From Oscheius onirici (lineage: Eukaryota > Nematoda > Chromadorea > Rhabditida > Rhabditidae): a stretch of DNA of 64,000 bases. Positions 36,696-48,200 of this stretch are shown piece after piece. The stretch spans positions 7,426,501 through 7,490,500 of the forward strand of contig OW051470.1 in the NCBI GenBank assembly GCA_932521025.1, in the 5' to 3' direction. Positions within the stretch are counted from its first letter, which is position 1. Each line of letters opens with the position of its first letter. A model generated the notes under the pieces. The model saw only the letters and a program-made list of their open reading frames with translations. It did not search any database and was not told the DNA's origin. A program made the position numbers and the translations under genes.

Positions 36696-37516
36696 AGAAG
36701 AAGAGATGATAAGGGAACGGAACCTAGCACTGTCGTGAAAATAAATACATTCACCGTCTTATTCTTCTTATTCTCCCTCTCGGTGCTCTTGCTACAGCAA
36801 AACATCAAGTTAATTCCAGGACACATCATGAAGAAGCCTGAAGTTCAAATACTTTTCTCACGTCACCAATGGAGCCAAAATGAGAGGGCATCAGGCTCTG
36901 AATTTCTATTTCAGGCAATAATAAAATGACAGAAACAAGGAAACGTTGACAGGAAGGCAACGAGTCGGAGAGGATAGAGACAGAAAGTAGCAAAAAGATG
37001 ACTAGCCCGCATCATATTATCCAAATCTTTCACTGACAGGGATTTCCTAACACAAGACCAGGGTAACAAAGATAAAGTCACAGAAGGATATATCTAGTGA
37101 GACAATGTCTAATGGACTTGTAGACAGAGAACAAGAAGTTGGGGCCAAACTGGACAAAGATTAGACGGACTGTGTACTCCGCTCTTCACGCCGCTCTTTA
37201 TTGCCCAACCATTCAGTCAACCTCACCGGCTGTTTCTTGAAGAACGCCTGCTCGTGTCACCACAATATATAATAGCTGTCTGTAGCTAACTAACGTTCAA
37301 TAAAAAAACTAACGTTTATCCAGTAACCTCCGATCTGAGGGAGGCAGTTTCACTCTAAATTCCAAAGTTTCGTCTAGAAGTACAACTTGAAAACAAAGGA
37401 ACAATATCGCAGCTTACCTTTTAAAAGCTTGATTATTTTCGAAACAATATTTAAAAATTAGAGCTAGTTAATTGGCAAGGAGTATAAAATAGTGGCAAAT
37501 CGTCAGTTCTACGAAT
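36696..37516. other. Intergenic region, 821 bp
   Basis: No coding sequence or repeat recognised. It must include the promoter of the next same-strand gene. Confidence 0.5.
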
Positions 37517-38720
37517 ATGTTGCTGTGCTACCTTGTCTTGCTGCCTGTCCTCGCAGCCATGAACGGTAGTTCTACTTTTTTACCAAAGTGACTTTCCAGA
37601 CAGAAAATGCTTCGAGGAGATCAGTGGAGGAAAAGGACTGACTGAATACGAGGCGGTCATCTACTTTGCCAAGCCGGGTCGAAGTCCGATTCAGTTGAAG
37701 ACGGGTCTTGATGTGGAAAAGTTCAGCGGCAACAGTAGCAGCTTCCTCGTGACTCGACAGAGACCATACCGGGAGTATTTGATCGTGGATCCGTCTAGAT
37801 ATCTGCTTAAGCTCTGCAAACGGGATCCGGCCAAAGTCTTCGAAGATGGGAAGCTCATTTGCAAGGACGAACCCAAGTCCGAGTACAGTTTTCCCAATGC
37901 CACGTCATGTATAGGAGTCTTCCTGACACTCAAAAAAGTCGACCACGTGGGAAAAGTAGGAAAAGACGAGACCGAGAGCTTCCACAAACAGCTCAAGAAG
38001 AGGAGCAACGTGGCCAGGAACGTGGCAGTCGAGTTCTTGATGACCTTCTTGCTGTTTACAATACTCGGAGCTGGATTCGTCTCGGCCGGATTCGCTTACT
38101 TCTACATCCGCTTCAAGTTGGCTCTGGTTGAAGCAGTCAGCAAAAAGAACATTGCACCATGTACACCTCCGAAACCGACGAAGGAAATGGAGCCAAAAAG
38201 CACAATACCGGCTCCGACTAAAAGTGGGTAGTTCTGTCACTCATTGCAACTGTTCGTGTCATTGATACTGACCTTCTTTATCAGTTAGTGTCACTGTCTG
38301 TCGCTCTTACTGCTCCTGTCAAAATCTAGTTTTGATCCAGTCTCTTTCACTGTTGTGTCCTTTCGTGTCTCTCCCACTGTCAGTCTCCCTCACTGATTGT
38401 CTTTCTGGCACAATCTGTTACAGTTACTGTAATGTTTCTGTCATTGTCTCTAGTAGCCAGTCTGTGTCATTGTCCCCATTTCTCACAAGCAATCTGAAAA
38501 AATCAATCTTCCAGCTGGAACTCAACCCGCGAAATTTGCGCAAGGCGAGCCGAGTTCAGCCGAGACGGACATGACGACGATGGATAGCGAATGCAGCAAG
38601 CTGATCTCGAGGGAGAAGATGGGTCTCATGGTCAAGCGAGATCTCAAAATTCCGACTCGTCCAAAGGTACCCACGGTTCCGAAGGTACTCGAGAAGAAGG
38701 ATGACACGAGCACATTGTAA
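37517..38720 (+). CDS. Type I single-pass membrane protein, unknown
   Basis: Exons 37517-37565, 37600-38223 and 38515-38720 (292 aa). A signal peptide (MLLCYLVLLPVLAAMN) is followed by an ectodomain of about 150 residues with four Cys and N-glycosylation sites (NSSS, NATS). One membrane helix (FLMTFLLFTILGAGFVSAGF) leads to a cytoplasmic tail rich in Lys, Pro and Thr. If the second intron is retained, translation ends after two more codons, giving a shorter tail. I do not recognise the ectodomain. The gene has the same signal-ectodomain-helix-basic tail layout as many nematode-specific surface proteins. Confidence 0.72.
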
Positions 38721-39045
38721 TAACAAAAAATTTCAGCAATCTTTCTTCCTACTAGCTTCGAATACAAAAGTTTATTTGAAAGAGAATTATACCCGGGAAA
38801 TAAGAACACGTACATAGACTATGAGTGATTAGCAGCTGTAAGGGAAGGACTCGAGCGATTCTCGATCATCATCTTCGGAGACGCTTGTATCTTTCTTCGG
38901 CTCGAGACTGCATGTTCTTGGCTCTGGCCAGATCCGTCTCCAAACTTTTCCTAATTATCGGTTTTTAAGTGTACAGTCGACGCGACGCGATCGATAGTTG
39001 GTCATTTTGAGTTCACTTACTAACATATTGAATTTACTTGCTAGG

Positions 39046-40536
39046 ATGAGTTCATTGTGTTCCGAGGAGTTTTGGACTGACAGCGAAATGCATGTGTACA
39101 AGATAAGACATATGTTTTTCGAAGAAAACGTTTACATTTAGCTCAGTGATCAAGAATTCCAAAAGAAGAAGAACCATTTGTTTTCTCAATTAGATACCAT
39201 AGCGGACGACGATTTATTGAAGTCTCAGTATTTGGATGTTCTTACCAAAAGAGGCAGATATTTTCGTCCTCTTCCAGAACCAGTCAATTTGTACGATATA
39301 TCCGGTAAAGACTGTCGATCTTCATGAAAACTTGGCAGGAGCTAGCTTTGTATGTAACTTAAATAACCTAGGGGGTCAGTTGTGGAGATTTTGAGATTTG
39401 ACCCTATTCTGCTATGAGACACTGTCGCGACAAAATGGCGGCACGCCCCAGGACTGCGTAACACTCTTGCGGTAGGTTTTTTCGTCCTTCTGGCTCATAT
39501 TCTGTGGTCTGGTCCTTACTAAGTCCTTCTAACTCCTCAGAGTTTCCTAAAATTCGAAATATGACTTTTTGTCAAAAATTATGACTCAGTGACCCAGACC
39601 ATGAACATACTGCCTTGCAACAGACTCTTGTTATAATTGAACCACTGATGAGTACGTAGCTTCTGGAGATGGAATACATCAGTAACACGTTCATCAGACA
39701 AGTAACACAACTAACAAAACTATTTATCAATGGGCGGAACTGAACCATGGACCCAGAGACGGATTATCAAAAGAGACCCAAATGAATATTAGCTCCTAGG
39801 GAGTCAAACTCACCTTATCCACTTCCAGTGATCACAAGCAAAACTCGACTTTCTGACTCCAGAAAAACCATGTGATCTGCTATATCTTCTGAACTCTTAT
39901 TGATCAGGAACAATCAAAACACAGATTATAAAACAGTTTACTTTATTAGACAAGTAAATAATGGGTTGAATAATTAGGAAAACGTACATAGAGCAAAACA
40001 GACCAAAAACCAAGTATGAAAACTTTTGATTTTTCTTAACAGGGAGACCATTGCGCTTTAATATTAGAGATGCGCATCAAAAAGAAACTGAATGTGTCAG
40101 AAGGTCTTGAGTATATCCGTAAATTTAGAAGTGGCGCTCAGGAGACTGGAACTATAAAGCAACCGAATTCAATATACGCATCCATACATCGGAAACAAGT
40201 TTAAACGAAACAATTTCCGGACAACGCACTACAGTTTGCGTGTGTCAGACTATTTCGGAAGGTCCATATGTGGATCGCCTGACAACGATCCTCGTTTCCA
40301 ACCCAGAAAACGTCTTTCTTGCTCTTGTACTGGATGCAGCAGAATCCGGACCTTGCGATCTGTATTGTCATTAAAATATCCGGACTTTGTGTGAATTGAT
40401 CATGTGTGATATTGTTCTCCAGTCGACTGCTCACCAGTCTCCGTTAGACTATTCCGGCTACAAGGGAGATCCCGATGATGCTCTTGATCCCAATGCTTTT
40501 TCTAACCTTCTGAAGACATATCACCGCATCGAGTAA
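39046..40536 (+). CDS. Small protein of unknown function, model incomplete
   Basis: The ATG at 39046 follows a TAG acceptor. Exons 39046-39093 and 39142-39304 join in frame and read LSDQEFQKKKNHLF and KRGRYFRPLPEP, a composition that looks like real protein. A third exon, 40423-40536, reads STAHQSPLDYSGYKGDPDDA and ends TAA. Its phase does not match exon 2 directly, so an exon between 39305 and 40422 is missing from this model, or the third exon belongs elsewhere. I recognise no domain. Confidence 0.45.
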
Positions 40537-41619
40537 ATGATTGCTGCATTCAATAAAAGTATTCAATTGTTCACTTTTCAACAGTTTTGAAACCAAAGGA
40601 GCAGGAGTTAGAATTGCGCAATATTTTAGCTTCAAATGTGTAGGACAGGACAGTAGAAGATTTCGGACCCTATCTAACAATGGGTCATGCAACTCGATTC
40701 CTTTAATCTTTATTCACTTATATCAAGTCTATATCGACTAGAGTGTCTCGGAGAATAGACCATTCCAACCTCGAGTGTCTCGACCAGCAGTTATCTTCTT
40801 GATTCATTCGGTTAGATTCATACCCGCAACGCGTTCCGCCCAACAAAATTTCTTCATGGCAGCCATTTCTTTGCAGTCTTTCATTTTAGATACACGTCTC
40901 AGTCGTATGTTGTTCCATCGGTCAAGAACAGGTATGTACTGGAAGCATAATGAAATGAAAAATTTGTGACGTCCCCCCAGAACAAAATTTCAAAATTTGC
41001 GACGTCTGTTTTTCAAGGGTTCCTGAAAATTGAGTGAGCCGCACGTGTGTCTGAAGAAAGTAGAAGAAGAGCGCGGTGTGAAAGATCAAGTCTTTCTGTA
41101 TTCTGTTTTTATCTTTGTGTTGCTGATGCCAGAGATAAATCTTACAATATCTTTCAATTATTGTTCAATTTCAGTTCCTTTCTCTGTTTGGAGAAAGTGT
41201 AAGTCGCTGAGCAGTCAAGCAGACGCTCAGAAATATTCTGAACAAGCGTTATCCAGAGGTGACCGTTTCGTGTCTCTCTCCATACTCTGCCGTTTTTCGA
41301 TGAATGTAAATGGAGATAACAGTCTGGACTAAAGAAGTGAGAGGCCCAGCATTCGTCTTTCCAAACTGCGTTTAGCCACAGACAAAGAGTTGTATGTAGT
41401 TCATTTCGCAAAGAGCCCAAGTCTCAGCTTCAATTAGCACAGTTGGTGTGACGCATGACTCGAATAGATTCCGTCTCTTGGCCAATGGAATTGTCCTGTC
41501 ACGTAGCAGCTTTCTATTTTCGTTAAACTTCCACTACCCAAATCCGATTTGTCTGGGAAAGTTATTTGGAATCAGAAGCTGCTGGCATACTGCCTCTCAA
41601 CAAGACTACCATTGACGAA
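40537..41619. other. Region without a supported gene
   Basis: Several short open frames are present on both strands, but none has introns, domains or coding-like composition. Confidence 0.4.
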
Positions 41620-42095
41620 ATGGGTGATCAGGTCAGTATTTCATTAGTGTAGTTTTAATGGGGTTTAGTCTAACAAATCTGTGAAGGTGACTGTCCTTGA
41701 AGAGCGCAGTAAACATTCCTGGGAGAAAGCCATCCTGATCCGGTCGATTGAGTCCACGATGAAACCTACCTGCTCTCGGCTCAAGGACTCTAAACTCTAT
41801 GAGCTTCGCCCGGAAAAGGAAGGAATCGATCAATTTGACGATTGATTTCATCTCCAATGAAAAGGATGATCGTGGCTGGAACCGTGAGGTGACCGAGGAA
41901 GAGCAGACAATCACCTTTGAAAAGATCCAGAAGCCGGCATCCCTCTTCCTCACTTGGACAGCTGAAGGAATCACCAAGGGTCAGGGCAAGATCAAACTGT
42001 GTAAATTAGATGAAAAAATGATTCCTAAACAAATGCGTCACTTCTTTCAATTGTTTTTCAATCCACAGCGAACACTGGATGTCCGTAAGATAAAA
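41620..42095 (+). pseudogene. Small gene with an apparent frameshift, family unknown
   Basis: ATG at 41620 codes MGDQ and splices (41632-41668) to a charged coding stretch that runs in one frame to a TGA at 41843. From about 41799 a second frame continues with similar composition, reading ISNEKDDRGWNREVTEEEQ and ITKGQGKIKL, to an intron near 42000 and a stop near 42090. No GT-AG pair joins the two frames. This suggests a one-base indel: a recent pseudogene or a sequencing error. I recognise no domain. Confidence 0.4.
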
Positions 42096-42271
42096 AAAAT
42101 CGGCAGTGCTGATTTCTGGTTCAACAAGCATTGGAACAAACACGAAATGCTGCAGTTGGAAACTTAGCCTTTGACAACATCTGTGCCGCGTCAAAAGTGT
42201 GTTCCTGTAAACCAACATTTATTCTTACTACAAAAAAGTCGCATAATAGCTATGATCTGGATGTGAGAGAT

Positions 42272-43037
42272 TTAATGGTCGTCAACCTTATCAGCTCTAC
42301 GGAGGACCTGAAAAAAACATTTAGAAAAAAATTAAACACGGGAAAATACCTTGTAGTCCTTGAAACGGGCCTCAATTTCGGGCGTCTCGTTGAGGCCGAT
42401 GTTGCATGGGTCGGGGATTCTGTTCTCGTAGCGGAGGTCATAGAAGTGCTGGGGGAAGTATTCGGCAAAGTGCTGGCGATCAAAGTGTTCAACGGGAGGA
42501 GCTTTGGACCACTTCTCCTCGATCTTCTTGGCCTGCTGAAGTCCGTCCGTAACCTTCTGATCGTGGTGCTGGATGCGGTTCTGGTTGAATTGAGCCCATT
42601 CGTCGACTTGCTGCAAATCATTGTCTAGAAAATGATAATGGAAAAACGACCTTCAAATAATCGGCAGGAACTTCTCCGTAGGGGATCTTGATAGATTCGT
42701 ACTGCTTCTGGAGGGAATCGATGGTGGCGGCGTGAGAGGGCATGGCCTTCTTTAAAGCTGCGAAATCAACCTGAAGGTGAAGATTGTTTGCGCCCAAAGG
42801 TATCATTTTCGATTAAAAAAGCAATAAAATTGTGCTTACCTTGGGGAGTTCGGTGGGAAGCTGGGCAACGGCACTGGAGAAGGTACCGCTCTGCCCCTTC
42901 AGACGAGAAAGTTCGGCAGCGTGCTCGGGAATGAGCTTCTCGCCTGAAAACGACTGTTGATGAAGAAAAAACGCAGATTAACCGAGTTTGGCCCAGTTGA
43001 CGGCCGATGTGGCGACCCTCTTTGCAGCTTGAGCCAT
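42272..43037 (-). CDS. atp-5: Mitochondrial ATP synthase subunit d
   Basis: Exons 42983-43037, 42840-42943, 42651-42770, 42350-42610 and 42272-42307 (191 aa). The start MAQAAKRVATSAVNWAKL matches the family N-terminus. The protein continues through DSLQKQYESIKIPYGEVPADY, a helical middle and FAEYFPQHFYDLRYENRIPD. Subunit d is part of the peripheral stalk that holds F1 against rotation in the inner mitochondrial membrane. Length is normal for the family. Coding GC is high, as for strongly expressed genes. Confidence 0.95.
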
Positions 43038-43574
43038 GCCTGAAAGAAAATCTGCGTGTTTCTTTACAAAGAGCGAGGAGAAAGAGAAAAGTTGAATAAA
43101 AAGCAAATGAACCAGACTTGCTGGTAGAAATACCTTTTATGTATTCGGTTTACTATATTTCAAGCCATGACAAACACATTTAGTTTGGATACTAAAGTTT
43201 TCGTTTTAGCGTTTAGGAAGTTTATCGAATCAACCATTTTCGATAAAAAGAAACGACAAAACGAAGAAGATGAAAGCAGGAAATCTATGAAACCGTTTGG
43301 GATTTGAGAGAAAGTTTCAATCGCTAAAACGGAAATGAAAAGTTTTATGTAATTTTGTTACGGAAATATGTTGTTTGTAGTCTACGTTCTCATTTTCACG
43401 TTTTAAAATCTGCGAAAAATCGGTAAAACAACAGGAAATTGCTGGGGTGAAAGAAATAGATAGACCGCCCATCAGTAGGCGACGTCTGTCTGAAAAGGTC
43501 ACCAATACGCAACTGCGTATTTTGTAGCCGAAAACGGAAAATCCTAAAAAAAGACAGTGGACAAAAAGACGATC
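43038..43574. other. Divergent promoter region of atp-5 and cyclin K
   Basis: There are 537 bp between two head-to-head start codons. It is AT-rich with no coding signal, and both promoters must be here. Confidence 0.6.
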
Positions 43575-45107
43575 ATGGATTGGGTGTTCACAGAAGAGGA
43601 TTTTAATGTAAAAGAAGTGAAATCGAGGGAGAACGAGAATGTTTCAGAATACCCCGTCCATTAAACAGGGATACACGCGCAAATTAGAAGAAAAACTGAG
43701 GAGAGAAGGAGTCAAAATACTAATCAAAGTTGGAAACTTGATAAAATTGTAAGTTCCCCTCCTTACAGTTCTGTTCATTCGCAATTTTCCAGACGAAATG
43801 TGACCCAGACGACGGCAGCCATCTTTTTTCACCGATTTTACATGTTTCGGAGCTTCAAAGAATACGACGGCGATGTTTGTTGGAAACCAGAGCTTGAAAT
43901 TTCCTTCTTTTTCAGTATGTAGCTCTCGCTGCACTGTTTCTGGCAGGAAAAGTCGAAGATACGCCGAAAAGAATCTGTCAATTGGTGGCCGAAGCCATGT
44001 CACTAGACAATTTTCGGCTAATCGATGCTAGCCTTCTAACTGTACGTCTTCTGTCTATTTTCAGCCAACCCTTGTCTTTAGGAAAAGATACTGGCTGTAG
44101 AACGAGTAATGCTGTCGGCCCTCCGTTTCGATTTTATGGTAGAAAATCCGTGCGTCTATTTGAAAAACTACATAATGAATCTGAGGCTGCCTGGTGGATT
44201 GGTCAGTTTTCTTTTTGCGTTTGTGGGTATGGGTTTGTGGGTATGCGATCAGCTTTGAAAGTAGGCTTGCACGAGTTAACTCTACTTAACCTGATAGACT
44301 AGCTGATTGCTGTGTAACAGAATCAAATGGGTTACTGTATATTAGACATGGCTCCGGGCCGGGCCGGAGATTCCAGGCCCGGGGCCGGCCCGGTCCCCAG
44401 ACTTGGCCGTCGGACCGGGTTGGGACCAAAAATGAAGATGGTCATATTATAGCGCATTTTAGCGCATTCTAGAACTAAATCAAAGAATAATAATAGTGAT
44501 ATATTTTGCTGAACTTTTTTTTTTTTTTTTTTACAAAAAATGCAGATTTTGGTCAAAAAACACCTTTTTCCAAAATTTCTCCGCGGGCCGGGCTTTTCAG
44601 GCCTCAACTTTCAGGCCCAAGCCCCGACCGACAGCCATGTCTACTGTATGTCATCGACTTTTTGAACAAACCATAGTTTCCGTTTGCCTTTGCTAAAATG
44701 CCCGAAAGATGACCCATTTCAAAATCCATGTAACTGTAAAGTTTTTAGGAGAATCCTGCAGCTAAAATGGCCTCTGGGTTTCTGAACGATTGCCGATTTC
44801 TAACTCTTTTTGTCGTGTGGGAGCCACAGGTATCTATTCCAATCAAGCTTCTTCCAAAGCCTCAATTCAGATACTCGCCATAGCCATGATTACGCTGGCT
44901 TTTGACTACAGCAAATTCGAGCCGGACAATCTGCTCTGGTACTACGACTACGTAGTTGGCCTCACTCCCGAAATTCTGGCCGGTATCGGACAAAAGGTCA
45001 GAACTTCAATAGTCTTTTCCACGAGCCACTGCATTTTCTAGATTCGCGATTTCTACGAGGAGGAAACGCCGAAAAAAGATGAGCTGCAAGAAGTATCGCC
45101 TATTTAG
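43575..45107 (+). CDS. ccnk-1: Cyclin K
   Basis: Exons 43575-43607, 43648-43748, 43793-43874, 43916-44041, 44082-44201, 44749-44829, 44871-44996 and 45042-45107 (244 aa, in frame to TAG). The first cyclin fold contains REGVKILIKVG, AAIFFHRFYMFRSFK and the cyclin K/T/L signature ALFLAGKVEDTPKR. The second fold includes ERVMLSALRFDFMVENP and FLNDCRFLTLFVVWEPQ. Cyclin K partners CDK12/13 to phosphorylate the RNA polymerase II C-terminal domain during elongation. The protein ends soon after the cyclin box, as in C. elegans cyclin K and unlike the Pro-rich vertebrate protein. Intron 5 (44202-44748) carries a hAT-like element. Confidence 0.88.
44343..44643. mobile_element. hAT-like nonautonomous element in the cyclin K intron
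   Basis: The terminal inverted repeats are TAGACATGGCT at the left and AGCCATGTCTA at the right. The 8-bp flanks are CTGTATAT and CTGTATGT, a target duplication with one mismatch. The 301-bp interior has GGCCGGG-rich subterminal blocks and a T tract but no coding capacity. Confidence 0.7.
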
Positions 45108-45244
45108 AAAAGACGAGTGTGATTTTGCAGGTAATTATGTTCAATTAAGAGTGTTTTTCTATAAAGATATCATTTTATCACATGCAAAAAAAAGTATACA
45201 ACCCGATAGATAAAACCAGAGGGAATGGGGACAGAGAGATGCAT

Positions 45245-48200
45245 TTAGAAGATGGGTTTCTTCTTCTTGGCAGCCGGCTCGCCCGTAACAGCATTCTTCA
45301 TCCAGGAAGGGACAGCAGGGTCGGCTACAGGTTTAGCTGCGGCGGTGGCAACAATTTCAGTTCTGGGTAATCCATACTCGTAGATGAGCATCTGGCGGAT
45401 CACTTTGATCTGATTGTAAGAGATTTCGTCTTCTTTGAAACACTCCTTGATGGGCTTCATTTTGACCACATCTAAATTTCGGCGTTTATGGAAATTTGTA
45501 GCTCCAAGTAGGCACCGGGCCCGTGCCAGCAGTGCGCACTTTTAGGGGAACCATGAAAACTTGGCACCCAATTTGAACGTAGGCTCAATATGCCACGCCA
45601 AGCTTATGTTCAAAACGGGTGTAAAGTTTTTATGCTAAAGTAGTCTTCCCCGAAAATGCGCCTTGCTGGCACGGTCTCGGTCAACACTGACACGGGCCCG
45701 GTGCCCATGCCTAGCTCCAAGAAGTGTGCAGCCCATGTAAATTTTGTTTGGACCAATGACGTTTGTGTTCTTCTTCCAATAGCAAGACCGTTCCAACAGG
45801 GTCCTATGGTCTGTTCAAAAAGAAGAGGGATTACGGTAAGATTTTAGCTTTCTTTCGAGACCCACTTAGCTTGCAAAAGTTGGATACTCAGCCAACTATT
45901 TTGAAAGATACGCATCGAACTTTGAAAATTGTTGGCTGAGTACCCAACGTTTGCATGGGTCTCTATGGGAAGAGATAAAATATTACGGTAATCCCTCTTA
46001 TTTTTTAACAGACGATATCCTAAAGTTTGATTCAGCCGATCTCAGTCAATTGAACAACCTTACAACTTATTTAAAGGACTGCAAATTCGCGGGACTCTAA
46101 TTACAAAAAAAACTACCTCCTTTCAGTTTGTTACTAATCGCAGCATGAACGGCCTCTTTCAGCTTCTTCGTGATCGAGATTGAGGGAAGATGGAGTGGCA
46201 GACCCAGAGCTGCTGCATTCTCCAGATATCCGCCAACTGTCGAGTCGGCCACCGCTCGCATGTCGGCAAGTTCTTTCTACAAAATTCAGTTTTTTTAAAT
46301 GAAGTAGTCCAGGAAACAAACAATAGAAGCCTTGCTGATGAGATGGGCCTTGTAGGCGGCTCTGGCAGGACCACTCATTGTATCCATTTTTGTCCTAATG
46401 TCCTCGGGAATATAGAGTTTTCGTGTATTTTTTTAAATCAATAACAAAAAAACGTACATTGGCCGGGTTGACGACGTTTGTTGGGAGATTATTTGCTAGA
46501 CAAAAGTCGCGAATGGCATCCGTGAAGATTTGTCCGTATCTCTTTCGACGTTCCACCGGGAATTCACTCACCATGTCGAGCTTTTCGCAGCTAAAACGTT
46601 TAGATTTTTTTTTACCAAATTTAAAAAAAAGCTACCAGTCCGGTCGGATAGAAACCAGCTGTTCCAGAAGCGTTTTCGAGGCGATAGTGAACGGACCACA
46701 CTCGTCTTTTCTGGCCTGCTGCTGACGGATTTCTTCCAGCGCGTCGCGGAGCTTATCCATCTAAATTTTCAATTATTTTCATTTAAAATAAAGATAATTT
46801 ACAGCATCAACTTGAGCTGCATTCATCCTTGACAGATTGCAGAGCTCGGGGAAGGAAGAAGCATCTGGATAGGTTCGTGCCTTCACGGTTCCGAGTACGC
46901 TGAAGCAATTTATACTAAAAATATAGAAATAAAACTTACGCAGAACCGATATTAGCGTCCTTTATCGAAGAGGCTACGGTATGGTAGGGTACGGAAGCAG
47001 CGACTGCGACGGAATTGGTGTCCTTGACTGACACGAGGAGCGGAGTAGCTTCGATTTCCAGGGACTGAAAGAGGAGAGGGTTATTTGAGATTGCGTATAT
47101 CGAAAACAGCTAACGGCATTCGTCACAGGCTGAGCACAGCTCGACATTTCAAGAGTGCTCGTCAAGTCAACGTGAAGCTATTTGTGAGTCAAAACTGAAA
47201 AGATCGTGTGCCACTCGTTTAGCAAATCTTTCGTAATTTCTACAAGTTGACGGACAAATATATTAGTACCTATGAGTTTACCAAAAAAACCTCAATCAGT
47301 CGCAAGCAATGTTTCCAAAAGAACCTATATTATTGTCAAAGTATGTGTGACTTCAGGACTTCGAATTTTTTCTAAAAGGACTGCGCTGGCAGGGACTCCG
47401 TTCTGACCAGCAGATGACAGGGCGTTCTTTTAACTGATGGAGAAACAAAGCATGCTGTAATACGATAAAACACGGTTTGTTTTCCAGCTCGGAACAAACA
47501 AAATCATCGCTGCTTTCGAGCAAAATTCTTCGGAGTATTTTTGACCGGAACGGAATACAAACATGTTGTGATTCCATTGGATTTGGTTAACCAATCGAAG
47601 ACACAAATGAGAAAGAATTGAATACCTTTTGATTTGCCCTCATCCAAGCCTCTGCCTTGTCCGTAATGGCGAGACAAGTGACTTCTACCCGAGCAGTCGG
47701 AACATTCATCCCGTATTCGCGAAGATATCCCATGGCACGAAGCTGTCTGCCGAGTTCCTTCCACCACTTTTCGCTCTTCGTTTTTCCGATTCCGAACAGA
47801 CACGAGAAGGGACCTTTTTTTCGAGATTCTTCTTTCGACTAGAATTATTACGCGTGGAAAGAATAAATGGCCCCCTTCTAAAGTTTTCGTTTTTAATCCA
47901 AATGCCCCCAAAATTCGGCTGGAAGGGGGCAGTATAGGGCCCAACTTCCCCACAAAATTTCAGCCAATTTGCCTTTTCTCTGGCGGAGCTAGGTCGATTT
48001 TATCACTTTCTGGGGTCCGATCTCGCGTCACTATCGGACCTATAACTTTCTGAAAGCGGCGAAAAGAGGCAAAAAACTGGGTCTCCAGAAGCTTCTAGAA
48101 CATTCTATGAAACATTCTTCGACCCAATTTCGCTCCTTCCGACGCGAATTTCGAGGAGCAAACAAGTTTTTAGGTAAAAGAAAGTCAGTACGATGCTCTT

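Noticed and set aside
38816-38960. Minus-strand coding exon of a coiled-coil protein
   Set aside because: All three minus-strand frames are open over this short stretch, and no first exon can be joined before the plus-strand gene at 39046.
44332-44607. Minus-strand open frame of 91 codons
   Set aside because: It lies entirely within the hAT-like element and runs through its terminal repeats and T tract, so it is a chance frame.
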